Assembly (NCBI RefSeq): GCF_000786205.1
Contig: NZ_JROH01000014.1
Coordinates: 1 to 61,479 of the forward strand
DNA from: Sphingomonas sp. 37zxx
GTDB lineage: Bacteria > Pseudomonadota > Alphaproteobacteria > Sphingomonadales > Sphingomonadaceae
Direction of reading: 5' to 3'
DNA: 61,479 nt
Part shown: positions 26,489 through 35,742 of the stretch, piece by piece
Layout of the letters: every line of letters starts with the position of its first letter
Position numbering within the stretch: the stretch's first letter is position 1
Translations under genes and position numbers: made by a program
The notes under the pieces: model-generated
The model's input: the letters and a program-made list of their open reading frames with translations, nothing else
The model's database searches: none
Told to the model about the DNA's origin: nothing

Positions 26489-26524
26489 GGGCCGGGATGG
26501 ATTTTCATCCCGGCCCTTTTTTTC
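26489..26524 (+). terminator. Flagellin terminator
   Basis: 11-bp stem GGGCCGGGATG/CATCCCGGCCC around GATTTT, followed by eight Ts, 36 nt after the flagellin stop. Confidence 0.9.
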
Positions 26525-26585
26525 CAGATCGTCGGGGCAACGTCCCTTTGCCGGCGCAATGCCGGCACAGTTTGAGGGGTTCGGC

Positions 26586-26990
26586 GTGTTTCCCAGAGTT
26601 CGCGAGATTACCGACGCCTTTGGCTCACGCCTAAGGATCAGCGTCGAGGCCCATCCTACGGGTGCGCTGGTGCTGTTCGAGCGCCCGGATTGCGAACATT
26701 ATCCCCAGGCGGCGCTGGACGGCTATGGCACCGAAGTATTGTGCGGCTACATCATCGCAGCACGGCTGGCACTGCCCAATCCGCTGCCCGACGAAACGGT
26801 CGACGGCGCCTTTGCCTCCCGCTTCAGCCTTGCCCAGACCGAAAAAGTATGTCTGGTCCTGGCACAAGGCAATGTCGTGCCGCCATTCGAAATTCCGGCC
26901 CCGTTCTGGGACCGATTATATGCCGAGCTGTCGGTGGTGATCGCGCACTCGCGCGAACTCAGCCGCCGGGCAGGGCATCGCCTGCAGTAG
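26586..26990 (+). CDS. Unknown protein downstream of flagellin
   Basis: About 134 residues from a GTG (reads (M)FPRVREITDAFGSRLRIS) with GAGGGG 6 nt upstream. An in-frame ATG nine codons earlier is less well placed. The sequence contains APFWDRLYAELSVVIAHSREL near the C-terminus and a preceding cysteine-containing stretch, but no family is recognised. No membrane segment or signal peptide is seen. Located between flagellin and another unknown gene, so a role in filament formation, glycan transfer or control is only a guess. Confidence 0.5.
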   Translation: MFPRVREITDAFGSRLRISVEAHPTGALVLFERPDCEHYPQAALDGYGTEVLCGYIIAARLALPNPLPDETVDGAFASRFSLAQTEKVCLVLAQGNVVPPFEIPAPFWDRLYAELSVVIAHSRELSRRAGHRLQ

Positions 26991-27121
26991 ATTTTATACC
27001 ATAGCCCCAACTACCGCAAAAACCCTCATACGGGGAATTACGCAATAGTTGACGGCTTCAAAAAAAGCGAATGAAACCAAGGTAGCAACAAGATGCTGCT
27101 GATAGGTAAACGGAGACCGGC

Positions 27122-27565
27122 GTGAACTGGGAAAATCGTAGCGGACTTGAGACGCAGTCGTTCGGTTTCTCCGAACATCCGCAACCGGAATATCGCGTGA
27201 ACCTGACGATCGCTGTGCGCGACGTCGAGGCATTGTGGGTGGCCGCTGCCGCCCGCTTGCTCAGCGCGCCCGGCATGACCCTGGACGATGTGATCGACGT
27301 GATCGGGCCGCAGCAGGATCCCGCAGTCGAAGAATGCATCGCAACCGTTGCCAAGCCGACCGCGCTTCCCGGCTGCATCATGGACGATTTCTGGATCGAC
27401 AGCATGCAGGGTTGCCCGTCACGTATCGAAATCGCCGATGCGATCCCCCAGCATTGGAAGCCGGCTGTCGAGCGCGGCCCCTGGCGTGCAGCGCTCGCGC
27501 GGCGTCCGGTCGCGACCGCACTTTGCGCCACGCCCACACCGCAAGATGGGGCACAGCCCAACTAA
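27122..27565 (+). CDS. Unknown protein, 147 residues
   Basis: GTG start with GGAGACC upstream. The product (NWENRSGLETQSFGFSEHP at the N-terminus) has an alpha-rich middle with MTLDDVIDVIGPQQDPAVEECI and ends in an alanine/arginine-rich tail. It is cysteine-containing and mildly acidic. No homologous family can be named. It is followed by a convincing terminator, which supports its being a transcribed gene. Confidence 0.5.
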   Translation: MNWENRSGLETQSFGFSEHPQPEYRVNLTIAVRDVEALWVAAAARLLSAPGMTLDDVIDVIGPQQDPAVEECIATVAKPTALPGCIMDDFWIDSMQGCPSRIEIADAIPQHWKPAVERGPWRAALARRPVATALCATPTPQDGAQPN

Positions 27566-27613
27566 GCAGGCGCCGGAAAGACACCGGTGACGCGAAATGA
27601 AGGATGATAATTG

Positions 27614-27638
27614 CCCGGCGTAACGGCCGGGTTTTTTT
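27614..27638 (+). terminator. Terminator after the 147-residue gene
   Basis: CCCGGC-GTAACG-GCCGGG stem-loop followed by seven Ts, 48 nt after the stop. Confidence 0.85.
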
Positions 27639-27870
27639 ATGGGTGATACCCCAGGTTCGCGGCGCGGTGCGCACTGAACCAAGTTAACTTGTCATGCAAG
27701 CAGGAAGAACAGATGTGAAGATCTGTCCTTCCTGCCTGAACGACCACAACCCAAGGGTTGGGGGGAGGCGAAGTCACGAAGGGGGGCGTGCTTCGGTCCT
27801 CTTTATTATTATAGCGTGAACAGCAGTATCTTTTGCAGATCGATCGTGTTTTTACGCCGTACCGTGCGAT
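27639..27870. other. Non-coding region with a large hairpin
   Basis: No gene is supported here. It holds a 14-bp inverted repeat with one mismatch (27700-27714 with 27721-27735, loop GTGAAG) and, about 20 nt on, CAACCC-AA-GGGTTG. It may be a terminator for the minus-strand flgD transcript or a small structured RNA. Confidence 0.5.
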
Positions 27871-28539
27871 TTAATTTGTAGCTTCAGCCAGGCGGATCAG
27901 CGCACTGATCGGCAGCGATACACCATTCACGCCCAGCGACAGAGCACCATTTTTGGAGCTGACGTCGTTGACGGTGCCCGAGCTGGTGATCGTCGTTGCG
28001 ATCGAGGCCCCCGCTGCATTGATCGCGCGAATCGACAGGGTGTAGGCCCCTGCGGGTGCCTTGGTGCCATCGGCCATCACGCCGTCCCAGCTAATCTTGC
28101 CGCCCGCTGCACCGCCATCGAGCGCACGCGACAGCACGACCTTGCCCGTCGCGTCGGTAACCACCGCCGTACCGCTGCTCACCTGCCCGGTGGCGGTATA
28201 GGCCCAGCTTGCCGGCTGGCTGCCCAGGCCCGACACCGATGAGGCGAACACCGCTTCCTTGCCGATAAAGCCCGCCGCCTGCGACATATCCTGCGTCGAT
28301 AGCCGGGCAAGGATGTCCTTGAGCGTCGCGGTCTGCTGCACGGTCTGTTCGACCTGCGAATATTGCGCCAGCTGCTGGGTATATTGGGTGCTGTCCATCG
28401 GGCTCAGCGGATCCTGATTCTGCATCTGAGTCGTCAGCAGCTTCAGGAACATGTTGAATTCCGCGCCCAGCACATTGTTTGGCGCGGCGGCGGCAGGGTT
28501 GGTGATCGCACTGGTCGCGGTGCTGGGGATGATCGTCAT
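27871..28539 (-). CDS. flgD: Hook assembly scaffold FlgD
   Basis: 222 residues. N-terminal MTIIPSTATSAITN and the conserved LGAEFNMFLKLLTTQMQNQDPLSPMDSTQYTQQLAQYSQVEQ identify FlgD; the C-terminal half contains the FLG_D-like beta domain (GKISWDGVMADGTKAPAGAYTLSI). It caps the growing hook and is absent from the final structure. Follows fliK by 12 nt. Confidence 0.95.
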   Translation of the reverse strand: MTIIPSTATSAITNPAAAAPNNVLGAEFNMFLKLLTTQMQNQDPLSPMDSTQYTQQLAQYSQVEQTVQQTATLKDILARLSTQDMSQAAGFIGKEAVFASSVSGLGSQPASWAYTATGQVSSGTAVVTDATGKVVLSRALDGGAAGGKISWDGVMADGTKAPAGAYTLSIRAINAAGASIATTITSSGTVNDVSSKNGALSLGVNGVSLPISALIRLAEATN

Positions 28540-28551
28540 GATCGGCCTTTC

Positions 28552-30159
28552 CTATGCCAAAAGATCGTAGCGCCCGCTGGTGCGGATCGCTCGGTAGGGA
28601 GTGGGGGTCGCATCGTCGGCAAAGCCTTCGGATGCGCCGCGCGGCGATCTGCCATCGCGGTCGAACCAGGGGTTGCGCGGCTGGCCGTTGCCGCCGCCGC
28701 CATCGCTTTGAAAGCGCAGGCTTTGCGGGTCGTTGCGAATGCCGGCATCGCTAAGCGATCGGCTGAGATCGCCACTTTCGCGGCGAAGCATGTCAAGCGC
28801 CGCCATATTGTCGGCGGTGATCACTGCCCTCAGCCCGGTGCGGTCGTCGAAGGTCATCCGCACCTCGATCCTGCCCATATCCGCAGGCACCAATCGGACG
28901 ACCAGTTCCTCGCCGCCGGCAGCCAGCCGATTTGCGATTTCGACACCCATCGATTGCCCCAATCGACCGGCACGCGCGACGATTTCAGGTTCGGCGGCAA
29001 AATTCGGCTGCGACGGCGCGACTGGCTGGCTGGTATCGGGCCGCGACAGTGCGGCGGCGGTGATGCCGCCCATTGCGCCCGGCGTTGCACTTGGTCGCGG
29101 GCCGTCGCCCGGAATGCCCGGCCCCGCCCCTGATTCGACCAGACTGCCAAAGCTATCGACAGGCAACCCCTCGTCATTAGCTGCAGGGGCGTCGCGCTGG
29201 GTCGATCCCATCGACGTCGCCGATACGGCCGCCTGGCCTGAAGTGCGTGTATCGCCTTCGGGTGCCACCATCGCCCGTACAGGCTCAGGCGCGATCGATA
29301 ATGCGGCCAGCAACGACGTCGCCGCACCCGCTTCGCCCGGCAGCGCGGCTGGCGCTTCGTCGATCTCCGGCGCCACGGCGACCGATTCGGCTTCGCTCGA
29401 CTGAATCATCGCGATCGGCGATGCCGAAGCCATCAGGCTTTGCAGGACCACCGGCGAAGATGCGGGCGATGCCATCGGAATCGGCGGCGGCGGCGGCGGC
29501 GGCGGCTCGGATACTGCCATCGGCACCGCAGGCGTCAAACGCTGGCTTGGCGGACGTTCAGCGGCTTCATTGCGCGAAGGCTGCGAAACCTTGTCCCCGT
29601 CGGCGGCGGGAGCCGAAGTTGCGGCTCCATTCAGCGCGAACATCACCATCGGCGCAGCTTCGCCTGCCTTCTGAGAAGCTGGGGCCGCTTGCGAAACCGA
29701 GCTTGTCGCCGTTTCCGTGGTAGACAGCGGCTCGGCTTCCGCAAGATTGTCCAATGCCGGATCGCTCGACGCGGCGGCAGAATCCGCATTGGGCATTGCG
29801 GGCTGCGGACCCGGCAAGGCACCGGCGAGCGCTGTAGCCGCGCCCGGTGCCGAATCGCTCGACGCCGACGCGGACGAAGCGATCATATCCGCCTGGTCGC
29901 CAGCGCTCGGCATCGGCGCGACCGGCTCGGAGATAGCCAAATGCGCCTCGATTCCCGGAAATGGCTGAAGATTGCGCGGCATCGACGATGCCGGCATTTG
30001 CGCCAGCCCTTGATGAAATTCGGGCATCGGCATCGGTGTTGCCGCAAGCAAGGCATCGACCACCGGACGAAAGCTATCAGCCGCTGCGCCCGCATTCGCG
30101 GTCGGCATCGATTGCAGCGGTAACAAGGGCGACATTCCCGTATCGATTGCGCCAGTCAT
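28552..30159 (-). CDS. fliK: Hook-length control protein FliK
   Basis: 535 residues from MTGAIDTGMSPLLPLQS with AAAGG upstream. A long alanine/proline/serine-rich N-terminal ruler region is followed by a C-terminal FliK/FlhB-binding domain. In that domain GEELVVRLVPADMGRIEVRMTFDDRTGLRAVI and SLSDAGIRNDPQSLRFQSDGG carry the core LxPxxLGxxxV-type motif, here with ADMGRIEV. Length is within the FliK range. Paired with flgD. Confidence 0.9.
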   Translation of the reverse strand: MTGAIDTGMSPLLPLQSMPTANAGAAADSFRPVVDALLAATPMPMPEFHQGLAQMPASSMPRNLQPFPGIEAHLAISEPVAPMPSAGDQADMIASSASASSDSAPGAATALAGALPGPQPAMPNADSAAASSDPALDNLAEAEPLSTTETATSSVSQAAPASQKAGEAAPMVMFALNGAATSAPAADGDKVSQPSRNEAAERPPSQRLTPAVPMAVSEPPPPPPPPIPMASPASSPVVLQSLMASASPIAMIQSSEAESVAVAPEIDEAPAALPGEAGAATSLLAALSIAPEPVRAMVAPEGDTRTSGQAAVSATSMGSTQRDAPAANDEGLPVDSFGSLVESGAGPGIPGDGPRPSATPGAMGGITAAALSRPDTSQPVAPSQPNFAAEPEIVARAGRLGQSMGVEIANRLAAGGEELVVRLVPADMGRIEVRMTFDDRTGLRAVITADNMAALDMLRRESGDLSRSLSDAGIRNDPQSLRFQSDGGGGNGQPRNPWFDRDGRSPRGASEGFADDATPTPYRAIRTSGRYDLLA

Positions 30160-30197
30160 GCAGGGCCTTTCCGCCGGACGCATAGACCGACAAATCT

Positions 30198-30205
30198 ATT
30201 ATAGA
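30198..30205 (-). promoter_or_regulatory. Flagellar-type -10 element for fliK-flgD
   Basis: Minus-strand CTCTATAATAGAT matches the shared element, about 40 nt before the fliK start and just downstream of the flhA stop. No good GG...TGCC repeat is seen at the expected distance, so this one may be weaker or internal to a longer operon. Confidence 0.45.
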
Positions 30206-30224
30206 GGGTCCGGCGCATCCGGGG

Positions 30225-32306
30225 TCAGCCGATGGTGCCCAATGCGCGAATCCGGGCGCGCGCATGGATTTCATTCTGCGACAGCACCACCGTCGCCGGC
30301 CGGACCCGTTCGATGATCGAGCGGACAAAGGGGCGGATCGACGGGTTGGTCAGCATGCACGGTATCTCGCCGCTGGCGGCCAGCCGGTCATAGGTTTCGC
30401 GTACATCGGCGATGAATGCCTGCAGGCTCGACGGGGCCATCGCCAGGTGGCGATCATCGCCCTGCCCGATGATGCTTTGCGCGAATTCGGCATCCCAATG
30501 CGGCGACAGTGTCAGGATCGGGATCGCGCCGGCATTGGTCTGTTGCGCCGAAATCTGGCGCGCCAGCCGGCTGCGAACATGCTCGGTCATCTGGACGATA
30601 TTGTTCGAAACCGGCGCTGCCTCGGCAATGCCTTCCATGATCGTGGGGATGTCGCGGATCGAAATACCCTCGGACAACAGGTTTTGCAGCACGCGCTGCA
30701 CCCCCGAGATCGAGATTTTGCCGGGTACGATTTCGGCCACCAGCTTTTCCGAATCCTTGTGGATTTCGGTAATCAGCTTGTGCGTTTCGGTGAACGACAG
30801 CAGGTCGGCGATGTTGTCCTTCACCAATTCGGTCAGATGCGTGGTGATGATCGTGCCGCAATCGACCACGGTCAGCCCACGCACCCCGGCTTCGTCGCGC
30901 AGGCTGCGGTCGATCCACAAGGCGGGCAGGTTGAACACCGGTTCGCGGGTTTCTTCGCCGGCAATGCCCAGATTGCCGCCACCGGCATTGACGACCAGCA
31001 ATTTGTCGAGCCGGATCTCGCCGCGCGCCGCTTCGGTCTCCTTGATGTAGACGATATATTCGTTCGCCTTCAGCGCCATATTGTCGATGATGCGAACCGC
31101 CGGCAGCACGAACCCGAAATCGAGCGCCATTTGCCGGCGCAGCGCGCGGACCTGATCGTCCAGCCGGGGTTCGGCGTTCGAATCGTTGATCAGCGGCAGC
31201 AAGGCATAGCCGATTTCCAGCCGAACCGCGTCGATCGCCAGAGTGCGCGACACCGGCTCATCGGTTGGCTGTGCGGCAAATTCGGCCTCGGCTTCGGCGA
31301 TTCGCGCAACCAGTGCCGATGCCTCGGCCTGCTTGCTCATCTTCCACGCCAGCCAGCCGCTCAGCCCGGCAAAGGCGGCGAAGGGCACGAACGGCAGCCC
31401 CGGCAGCACCGCCAACAGGCCCATCAGCACCGCAACCATGCCGAACGCCTTGGGATAACGGCCAAGCTGCACGCCCAGCGCGTTGCCGGTCTTGCCCGCG
31501 ATGCCGCCCTTCGACACCAGCAGGCCAGCCGCGGTCGAAACGATCAGCGCCGGAATCTGGCTGACCAGCCCGTCGCCGACGGTAAGAGTGGTATAGGTGT
31601 GGAACGCCTCGCCAAACGGCACGCCGTGGATCGCCACGCCGATGATCAGCCCGACGACGATGTTGATCGCGGTGATCAACAGGCCGGCGATCGCATCGCC
31701 CTTCACGAATTTGGATGCACCATCCATCGCGCCGTAAAAGCCGCTTTCGGCTTCGATCTCGGTGCGGCGCTCGCGCGCCTGGACGTCGGTGATCATGCCG
31801 GCCGACAGATCGGCGTCGATCGCCATCTGCTTGCCCGGCATCGCATCCAGACTGAAGCGCGCCGCGACTTCGGCGATTCGCCCTGCACCCTTGGTGATCA
31901 CCACGAAGTTGATCACGACCAGGATCGCAAAGATCGTCAGGCCGATCACGGGCTCGCCGCCCATCAGGAATTCGCCGAACGCGCCGATCACACCGCCTGC
32001 GGCTTGCACGCCTTCATGGCCATGCCCCAGGATCAACCGCGTCGATGCCAGGTTGAGGCCGAGCCGAAGCATTGTCGAAATCAGCAGGATCGTCGGAAAC
32101 GCCGACAGCTCCAGCGGCTTTTCGATGAACAGCGACGTCATCAGGATCATCACCGACAAGGTGATCGACAGCGCCAGCCCCATGTCGAGCATCCACGCCG
32201 GCAGCGGCAGGATCAGCATCGCGATGATCGCGATCACGCCGCCCGCCAGTGCCAGATCGCGGCCCAGGCCGAACCGGCGGATCATCTCGTCCAGATTGAA
32301 ATTCAT
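30225..32306 (-). CDS. flhA: Flagellar export gate protein FlhA
   Basis: 693 residues from MNFNLDEMIRRFGLG, with a six-codon TTG alternative upstream. Eight or more membrane helices occupy the first half, with the FHIPEP segment MLRLGLNLASTRLIL and ITDVQARERRTEIEAESGFYGAMDGASKFVKGDAIAGLLI. The cytoplasmic domain follows (VISENLTELVKDN-like, MTEHVRSRLARQI). Central part of the type III export gate. The TTG alternative overlaps the flbD stop. Confidence 0.97.
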   Translation of the reverse strand: MNFNLDEMIRRFGLGRDLALAGGVIAIIAMLILPLPAWMLDMGLALSITLSVMILMTSLFIEKPLELSAFPTILLISTMLRLGLNLASTRLILGHGHEGVQAAGGVIGAFGEFLMGGEPVIGLTIFAILVVINFVVITKGAGRIAEVAARFSLDAMPGKQMAIDADLSAGMITDVQARERRTEIEAESGFYGAMDGASKFVKGDAIAGLLITAINIVVGLIIGVAIHGVPFGEAFHTYTTLTVGDGLVSQIPALIVSTAAGLLVSKGGIAGKTGNALGVQLGRYPKAFGMVAVLMGLLAVLPGLPFVPFAAFAGLSGWLAWKMSKQAEASALVARIAEAEAEFAAQPTDEPVSRTLAIDAVRLEIGYALLPLINDSNAEPRLDDQVRALRRQMALDFGFVLPAVRIIDNMALKANEYIVYIKETEAARGEIRLDKLLVVNAGGGNLGIAGEETREPVFNLPALWIDRSLRDEAGVRGLTVVDCGTIITTHLTELVKDNIADLLSFTETHKLITEIHKDSEKLVAEIVPGKISISGVQRVLQNLLSEGISIRDIPTIMEGIAEAAPVSNNIVQMTEHVRSRLARQISAQQTNAGAIPILTLSPHWDAEFAQSIIGQGDDRHLAMAPSSLQAFIADVRETYDRLAASGEIPCMLTNPSIRPFVRSIIERVRPATVVLSQNEIHARARIRALGTIG

Positions 32307-32320
32307 GCCAGGTGACCCGA

Positions 32321-33652
32321 TCAAGACGCCGGCGACACGGGAATGCCGGCGTCCATGAACGCCCGCAGCTTATTCCGCATCGTCCGCACCGATATGCCAA
32401 GAATGGTCGAAGCCGAGGTGCGATTGCCCCGGCAGTGGCGAAGCGTCTGCAGGATCAGGTCGCGTTCGACATCCTCCACCGTTCGCGCGACGAAGGGGAT
32501 AGCGTCCGGCTCAATCGGTTTATCGGCATCTGCCCCCAGCGGATGACCATCGGCGGTAACGATCGACGCCGCGCCGATGCACTCGTCACGGTTGAGCAGG
32601 ACGGCGCGATGGATCGTATCTTCCAGTTCGCGCACATTGCCCGGCCAGTCATGGTGCCGCAACACGGTCATCGCCTCGGCGTCGAACCGACGCACCGGCA
32701 CGCCATTGGCCTGTGCAAAGCCTTCAGCAAAATAATCGGCCAACTGCAGGATGTCGCCCGGTCGCGCACCAAGCGGCGGCATGACGATCCGGACCAGGCC
32801 GATCCGCGCCAGCAGGTTCGGGTTGAAACGGCCGGCGGCAACCGCCTGATCGGGATCGAGGGTGGTGCTGGCAATCACCCGTGCGCCCAGCGACAAAAGG
32901 CTCCCGCCGCCGGGTGGCAGCACTTGCCCGTGCAGCATGGCCAGCACCCGCGCCTGCAACGGCGCCGACAGCGAATCGATGTTGCGCAGCATGATGGTGC
33001 CGTCGCTAGCCTCGTCGACCCGGCCGCGTCGCGCGGCAATCGCACCCTCGAACGCACCGACGCGGTGGCCGAACAATTCGGATTCCAGCAGTTCATCGTC
33101 GCCGGCATCGCAATCGACCACCAGATAGCGGCCCCTGCGGCCCGACGCGCCATGCACGGTGCGCGCGATCACTTCCTTGCCCGCGCCCATCGGCCCGACG
33201 ATCAACAATGGCGCGTTCGATGGTGCGATCGCCAGCGCCAGCTGGACGGTACGCACGAATGCCGGATCGTCGCCGATCATCCGCGTGCCGTGCCGGACCA
33301 CCGACAGCAGCGCAGCGGCGATCAGTTCGGCCTGTGGCGGCAGCGGCACATAATCGCGCGCACCGGCACGAATCGCTGCCACTGCCAGGTCGGCAGACGC
33401 ATTGATGCCGCATGCCAGCACCGGCACGGCAATCCGTTCCAATCGCAATTGCGCGATGAACCCGGCAACATCCTCTTCGACATCGATCATCACGATGTCA
33501 CCGCCGACGGCACGCAGGATCGACAGCGCCTCCAGCGTGGTTTCGGCAAGGCGAACCTGTGCACCGGCGTCCTGCGCCATTGCTGCGGCCAGATGAAAGG
33601 CCCCATTGGGCTTGCCGATCAGGACAAGATGTACCGGGTCGGTCGAAAACAT
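32321..33652 (-). CDS. flbD: FlbD-like Fis/AAA+ transcriptional regulator with degenerate ATPase and sigma-54 contact motifs
   Basis: 443 residues. Residues 7-120 form a receiver-like domain (DIVMIDVEE near 52-60). The AAA+ domain (130-350) has Walker A GPMGAGKE (153-160), GAFEGA (199-204) instead of GAFTGA, and MLRNI (221-225) in place of LDEI, so the Walker B acids are R223 and N224. Sensor II WPGNVRELE (336-344) is retained. The C-terminal Fis helix-turn-helix (413-432, ASTILGISVRTMRNKLRAF) is intact, so DNA binding is likely, but ATP hydrolysis and sigma-54 activation are doubtful. Located between fliN and flhA like Caulobacter flbD, with fliX 9 kb away. Confidence 0.85.
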   Translation of the reverse strand: MFSTDPVHLVLIGKPNGAFHLAAAMAQDAGAQVRLAETTLEALSILRAVGGDIVMIDVEEDVAGFIAQLRLERIAVPVLACGINASADLAVAAIRAGARDYVPLPPQAELIAAALLSVVRHGTRMIGDDPAFVRTVQLALAIAPSNAPLLIVGPMGAGKEVIARTVHGASGRRGRYLVVDCDAGDDELLESELFGHRVGAFEGAIAARRGRVDEASDGTIMLRNIDSLSAPLQARVLAMLHGQVLPPGGGSLLSLGARVIASTTLDPDQAVAAGRFNPNLLARIGLVRIVMPPLGARPGDILQLADYFAEGFAQANGVPVRRFDAEAMTVLRHHDWPGNVRELEDTIHRAVLLNRDECIGAASIVTADGHPLGADADKPIEPDAIPFVARTVEDVERDLILQTLRHCRGNRTSASTILGISVRTMRNKLRAFMDAGIPVSPAS

Positions 33653-33655
33653 GAT

Positions 33656-34048
33656 TCAACGCTCCTGGCGGACGATTTCGGTCAACGTCACGCCCAGCAG
33701 ACTTTCGATCATCACGATTTCGCCGCGCGCGATCAGCCGGTTGTTGACAAAAATGTCGACCGGTTCACCGACGCGGCGATCGAGCTCGATCACGGCGTGC
33801 TGCTTGAGCTGCATCAATTCCCCGATCGCGATCCGCGACCGTCCCAGCACCGCCTGCACAGTAACCGGCACATCATGCACCGCCTGCAAGCTGGCAACGG
33901 CGTCGGTAATCGGCATCGCTTGTTCGTCGATCGCGTCGAAATCTTCCAGGATCGGAAATTGATCGGATGGCGCTGAATCAGCTGCCGGCACTACGTCGCG
34001 AGAATCGAAATCCATTGGCTCCGGGTTTTCCATCATGAGTTCATCCAT
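33656..34048 (-). CDS. fliN: Flagellar motor switch protein FliN (full-length copy)
   Basis: 130 residues with an acidic N-terminal extension and a SpoA domain (HDVPVTVQAVLGRSRIAIGELMQLKQHAVIELDRRVGEPVDIFVNNRLIARGEIVMIES, approximately). Component of the C ring bound to FliM, FliG and FliH. Overlaps fliF by 16 bp and precedes flbD by 3 nt. A second, shorter FliN-like gene lies at 46427. Confidence 0.93.
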   Translation of the reverse strand: MDELMMENPEPMDFDSRDVVPAADSAPSDQFPILEDFDAIDEQAMPITDAVASLQAVHDVPVTVQAVLGRSRIAIGELMQLKQHAVIELDRRVGEPVDIFVNNRLIARGEIVMIESLLGVTLTEIVRQER

Positions 34049-35658
34049 TGGCGGATCACAGACGCCGATTCCGCAGGGCTGGCAGAGATTGCTTCACCGA
34101 TCTTCTTGAGCGAGGAGTTCTTGATGCGCCCATCGACCTGCGCGAGCGCGATTTCCTGGTCGAGCAATGCGACATCCTCGCCCGCCTCGCGCATCTGTTC
34201 GATCTGTAGCAGCGCCGCTGGATCGCCCTCGGCCCCGCGCGCGGCCAGCGCCTGCACGTCGGCACTCTGATCGGCGAGCAGCTTGGCTTCCTCGACCTGT
34301 TCGGGCGTCAGCTTGGGCCGCATCATCCGCAGCGCGATCAATCCGGCTGCCGCGATCACCACCAGCTTGAGCAAGCTGTAGAGCTGATCGGACGAAGCCC
34401 AGTCGAACCAGCCAGCCGCTTCGTCGGCCATCGGATCGTCGACGGCAAAGGCCATGCTTTCAACGACAACACTGTCGCCGCGCGCCGCATCGAAGCCGAC
34501 GGTATTCTGCACCAATCGGGTCAGGCGCGCGATTTCGGGCGCAGGCAGCGCCTTCTTGCCGCTATCGACCATCACCGCGACGGTCAGCCGCGCCAGCTTG
34601 CCCGGCGCGCGCACTGTCACCGTGCGCGACTGGCTGTTGAGGTAGGTAATGTCTTCGGACGTCTCGTTGCGCGCGGTTTTGCGCGTCTCGCCATTCGTGG
34701 TGCCAGTCGCGGCCAGCCCCTGGTTCTCGGGCAGCTGCGCGCCGACCGTTGCACCATCGGGTGCCGCGCTGTTTTCGTCGCTCTGGTCGCCGCTTTCGAC
34801 GGTCACCTGGCGCCCGATCACCTGCTTGTCGGGATCGAAGACATTCACCTCCTCGCGGGTCTGGTCGCGGCCCACTTGCGCCGAAACCTGCGCGCGGACC
34901 TTGCCGATGCCGACGATCGGCTCGAGCATTTCCTCGATCTGGGCGCGCAACCGGCCCTCGATGCTGGTCTGGCGATCATCGGCTTGCGAGCCGGTGACTT
35001 CGTCGGCTTCACCCGCCCGCGCCAGCAAAGCGCCGCTTTGATCGACGATCGACACCTGGTCGGCGGATAATTCGGGGACCGAGGAGGAAACCAGATAGCG
35101 GATTGCCTGCACCGCGTTGGCCGGCAGGCGACCATTGGTCTTGACGGTGACCCCCGCCGTCGCCTTGCGCGTTTCGGCAGCGAACATCGCGCGTTCGGGC
35201 ATCACGATATGGACGCGGGCGCGCTGGACATTATCCAGGCTCTGGATCGACTTTTCGAGTTCGCCCTCGATCGCGCGGGTTTCGTTCATCCGCGCGCGGG
35301 AAGAGGAAACGCCGAACGGCTCTTCGGCATCGAGCACTTCATACCCGATCTTGCCGGTCAGCCGCTCGCCCGCCATCGCCATGCGAAGTTCGGCGAGCTG
35401 CTCGCGCGGCGCCATGATCGACGTGCCGTCGGGCGAAAGCTGAAAAGGAACATTCTGCGCCGACAGCTTCTGCGTGATCGACGATGCCACCGACGGATCA
35501 AGGTCGGTGTAGAGGAATCCCAGCTCGCTGGAGCTGCCGCGCCACGCTACTGCGGCAAGGACGCCCAGCAATGCGATGGCGACACCCGCCATCAGCATCA
35601 CTCGGCCCTTGCCCAACTGGCCGATGAAGTTTTGCAATCCGTTCAAAGTCGGCCCCAA
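34033..35658 (-). CDS. fliF: Flagellar MS-ring protein FliF
   Basis: 541 residues: N-terminal membrane helix (VMLMAGVAIALLGVLAAVAW), periplasmic YscJ-like ring domain (ELGFLYTDLDPSVASSITQKL; SVVDQS-like loops), second helix (YSLLKLVVIAAAGLIALRMM), and a C-terminal FliG-binding tail (AESASVIRQWMNS). Slightly shorter than the E. coli protein. First gene of fliF-fliN-flbD-flhA, 25 nt from its -10 element. Confidence 0.95.
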   Translation of the reverse strand: MGPTLNGLQNFIGQLGKGRVMLMAGVAIALLGVLAAVAWRGSSSELGFLYTDLDPSVASSITQKLSAQNVPFQLSPDGTSIMAPREQLAELRMAMAGERLTGKIGYEVLDAEEPFGVSSSRARMNETRAIEGELEKSIQSLDNVQRARVHIVMPERAMFAAETRKATAGVTVKTNGRLPANAVQAIRYLVSSSVPELSADQVSIVDQSGALLARAGEADEVTGSQADDRQTSIEGRLRAQIEEMLEPIVGIGKVRAQVSAQVGRDQTREEVNVFDPDKQVIGRQVTVESGDQSDENSAAPDGATVGAQLPENQGLAATGTTNGETRKTARNETSEDITYLNSQSRTVTVRAPGKLARLTVAVMVDSGKKALPAPEIARLTRLVQNTVGFDAARGDSVVVESMAFAVDDPMADEAAGWFDWASSDQLYSLLKLVVIAAAGLIALRMMRPKLTPEQVEEAKLLADQSADVQALAARGAEGDPAALLQIEQMREAGEDVALLDQEIALAQVDGRIKNSSLKKIGEAISASPAESASVIRQWMNS

Positions 35659-35690
35659 TGCTGTGGTCAGAGCCTTGGCCCCGCCCTCTC

Positions 35691-35740
35691 ATTATAGAAG
35701 AAGCATCGCGGAACATTTTGCCGGGTAGGTAATTTTTGCC
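35691..35740 (-). promoter_or_regulatory. fliF promoter with two inverted-repeat sites
   Basis: Minus-strand TTCTATAATGAGAGGG (8-mer at 35691-35698) with two 13-bp repeats upstream: GGCAAAATGTTCC (35710-35722), 11 nt away, and GGCAAAAATTACC (35728-35740) one helical turn and a half further. This is the only promoter here with two clear sites. Confidence 0.68.
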
Positions 35741-35742
35741 GG

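Noticed and set aside
30264..32315. Long plus-strand frame of 683 codons over flhA
   Set aside because: Histidine/arginine/glutamine-rich antisense shadow; FlhA is clear on the minus strand.
32312..33976. Long plus-strand frame over flbD and fliN
   Set aside because: Composition typical of an antisense shadow, and both minus-strand genes are clear.
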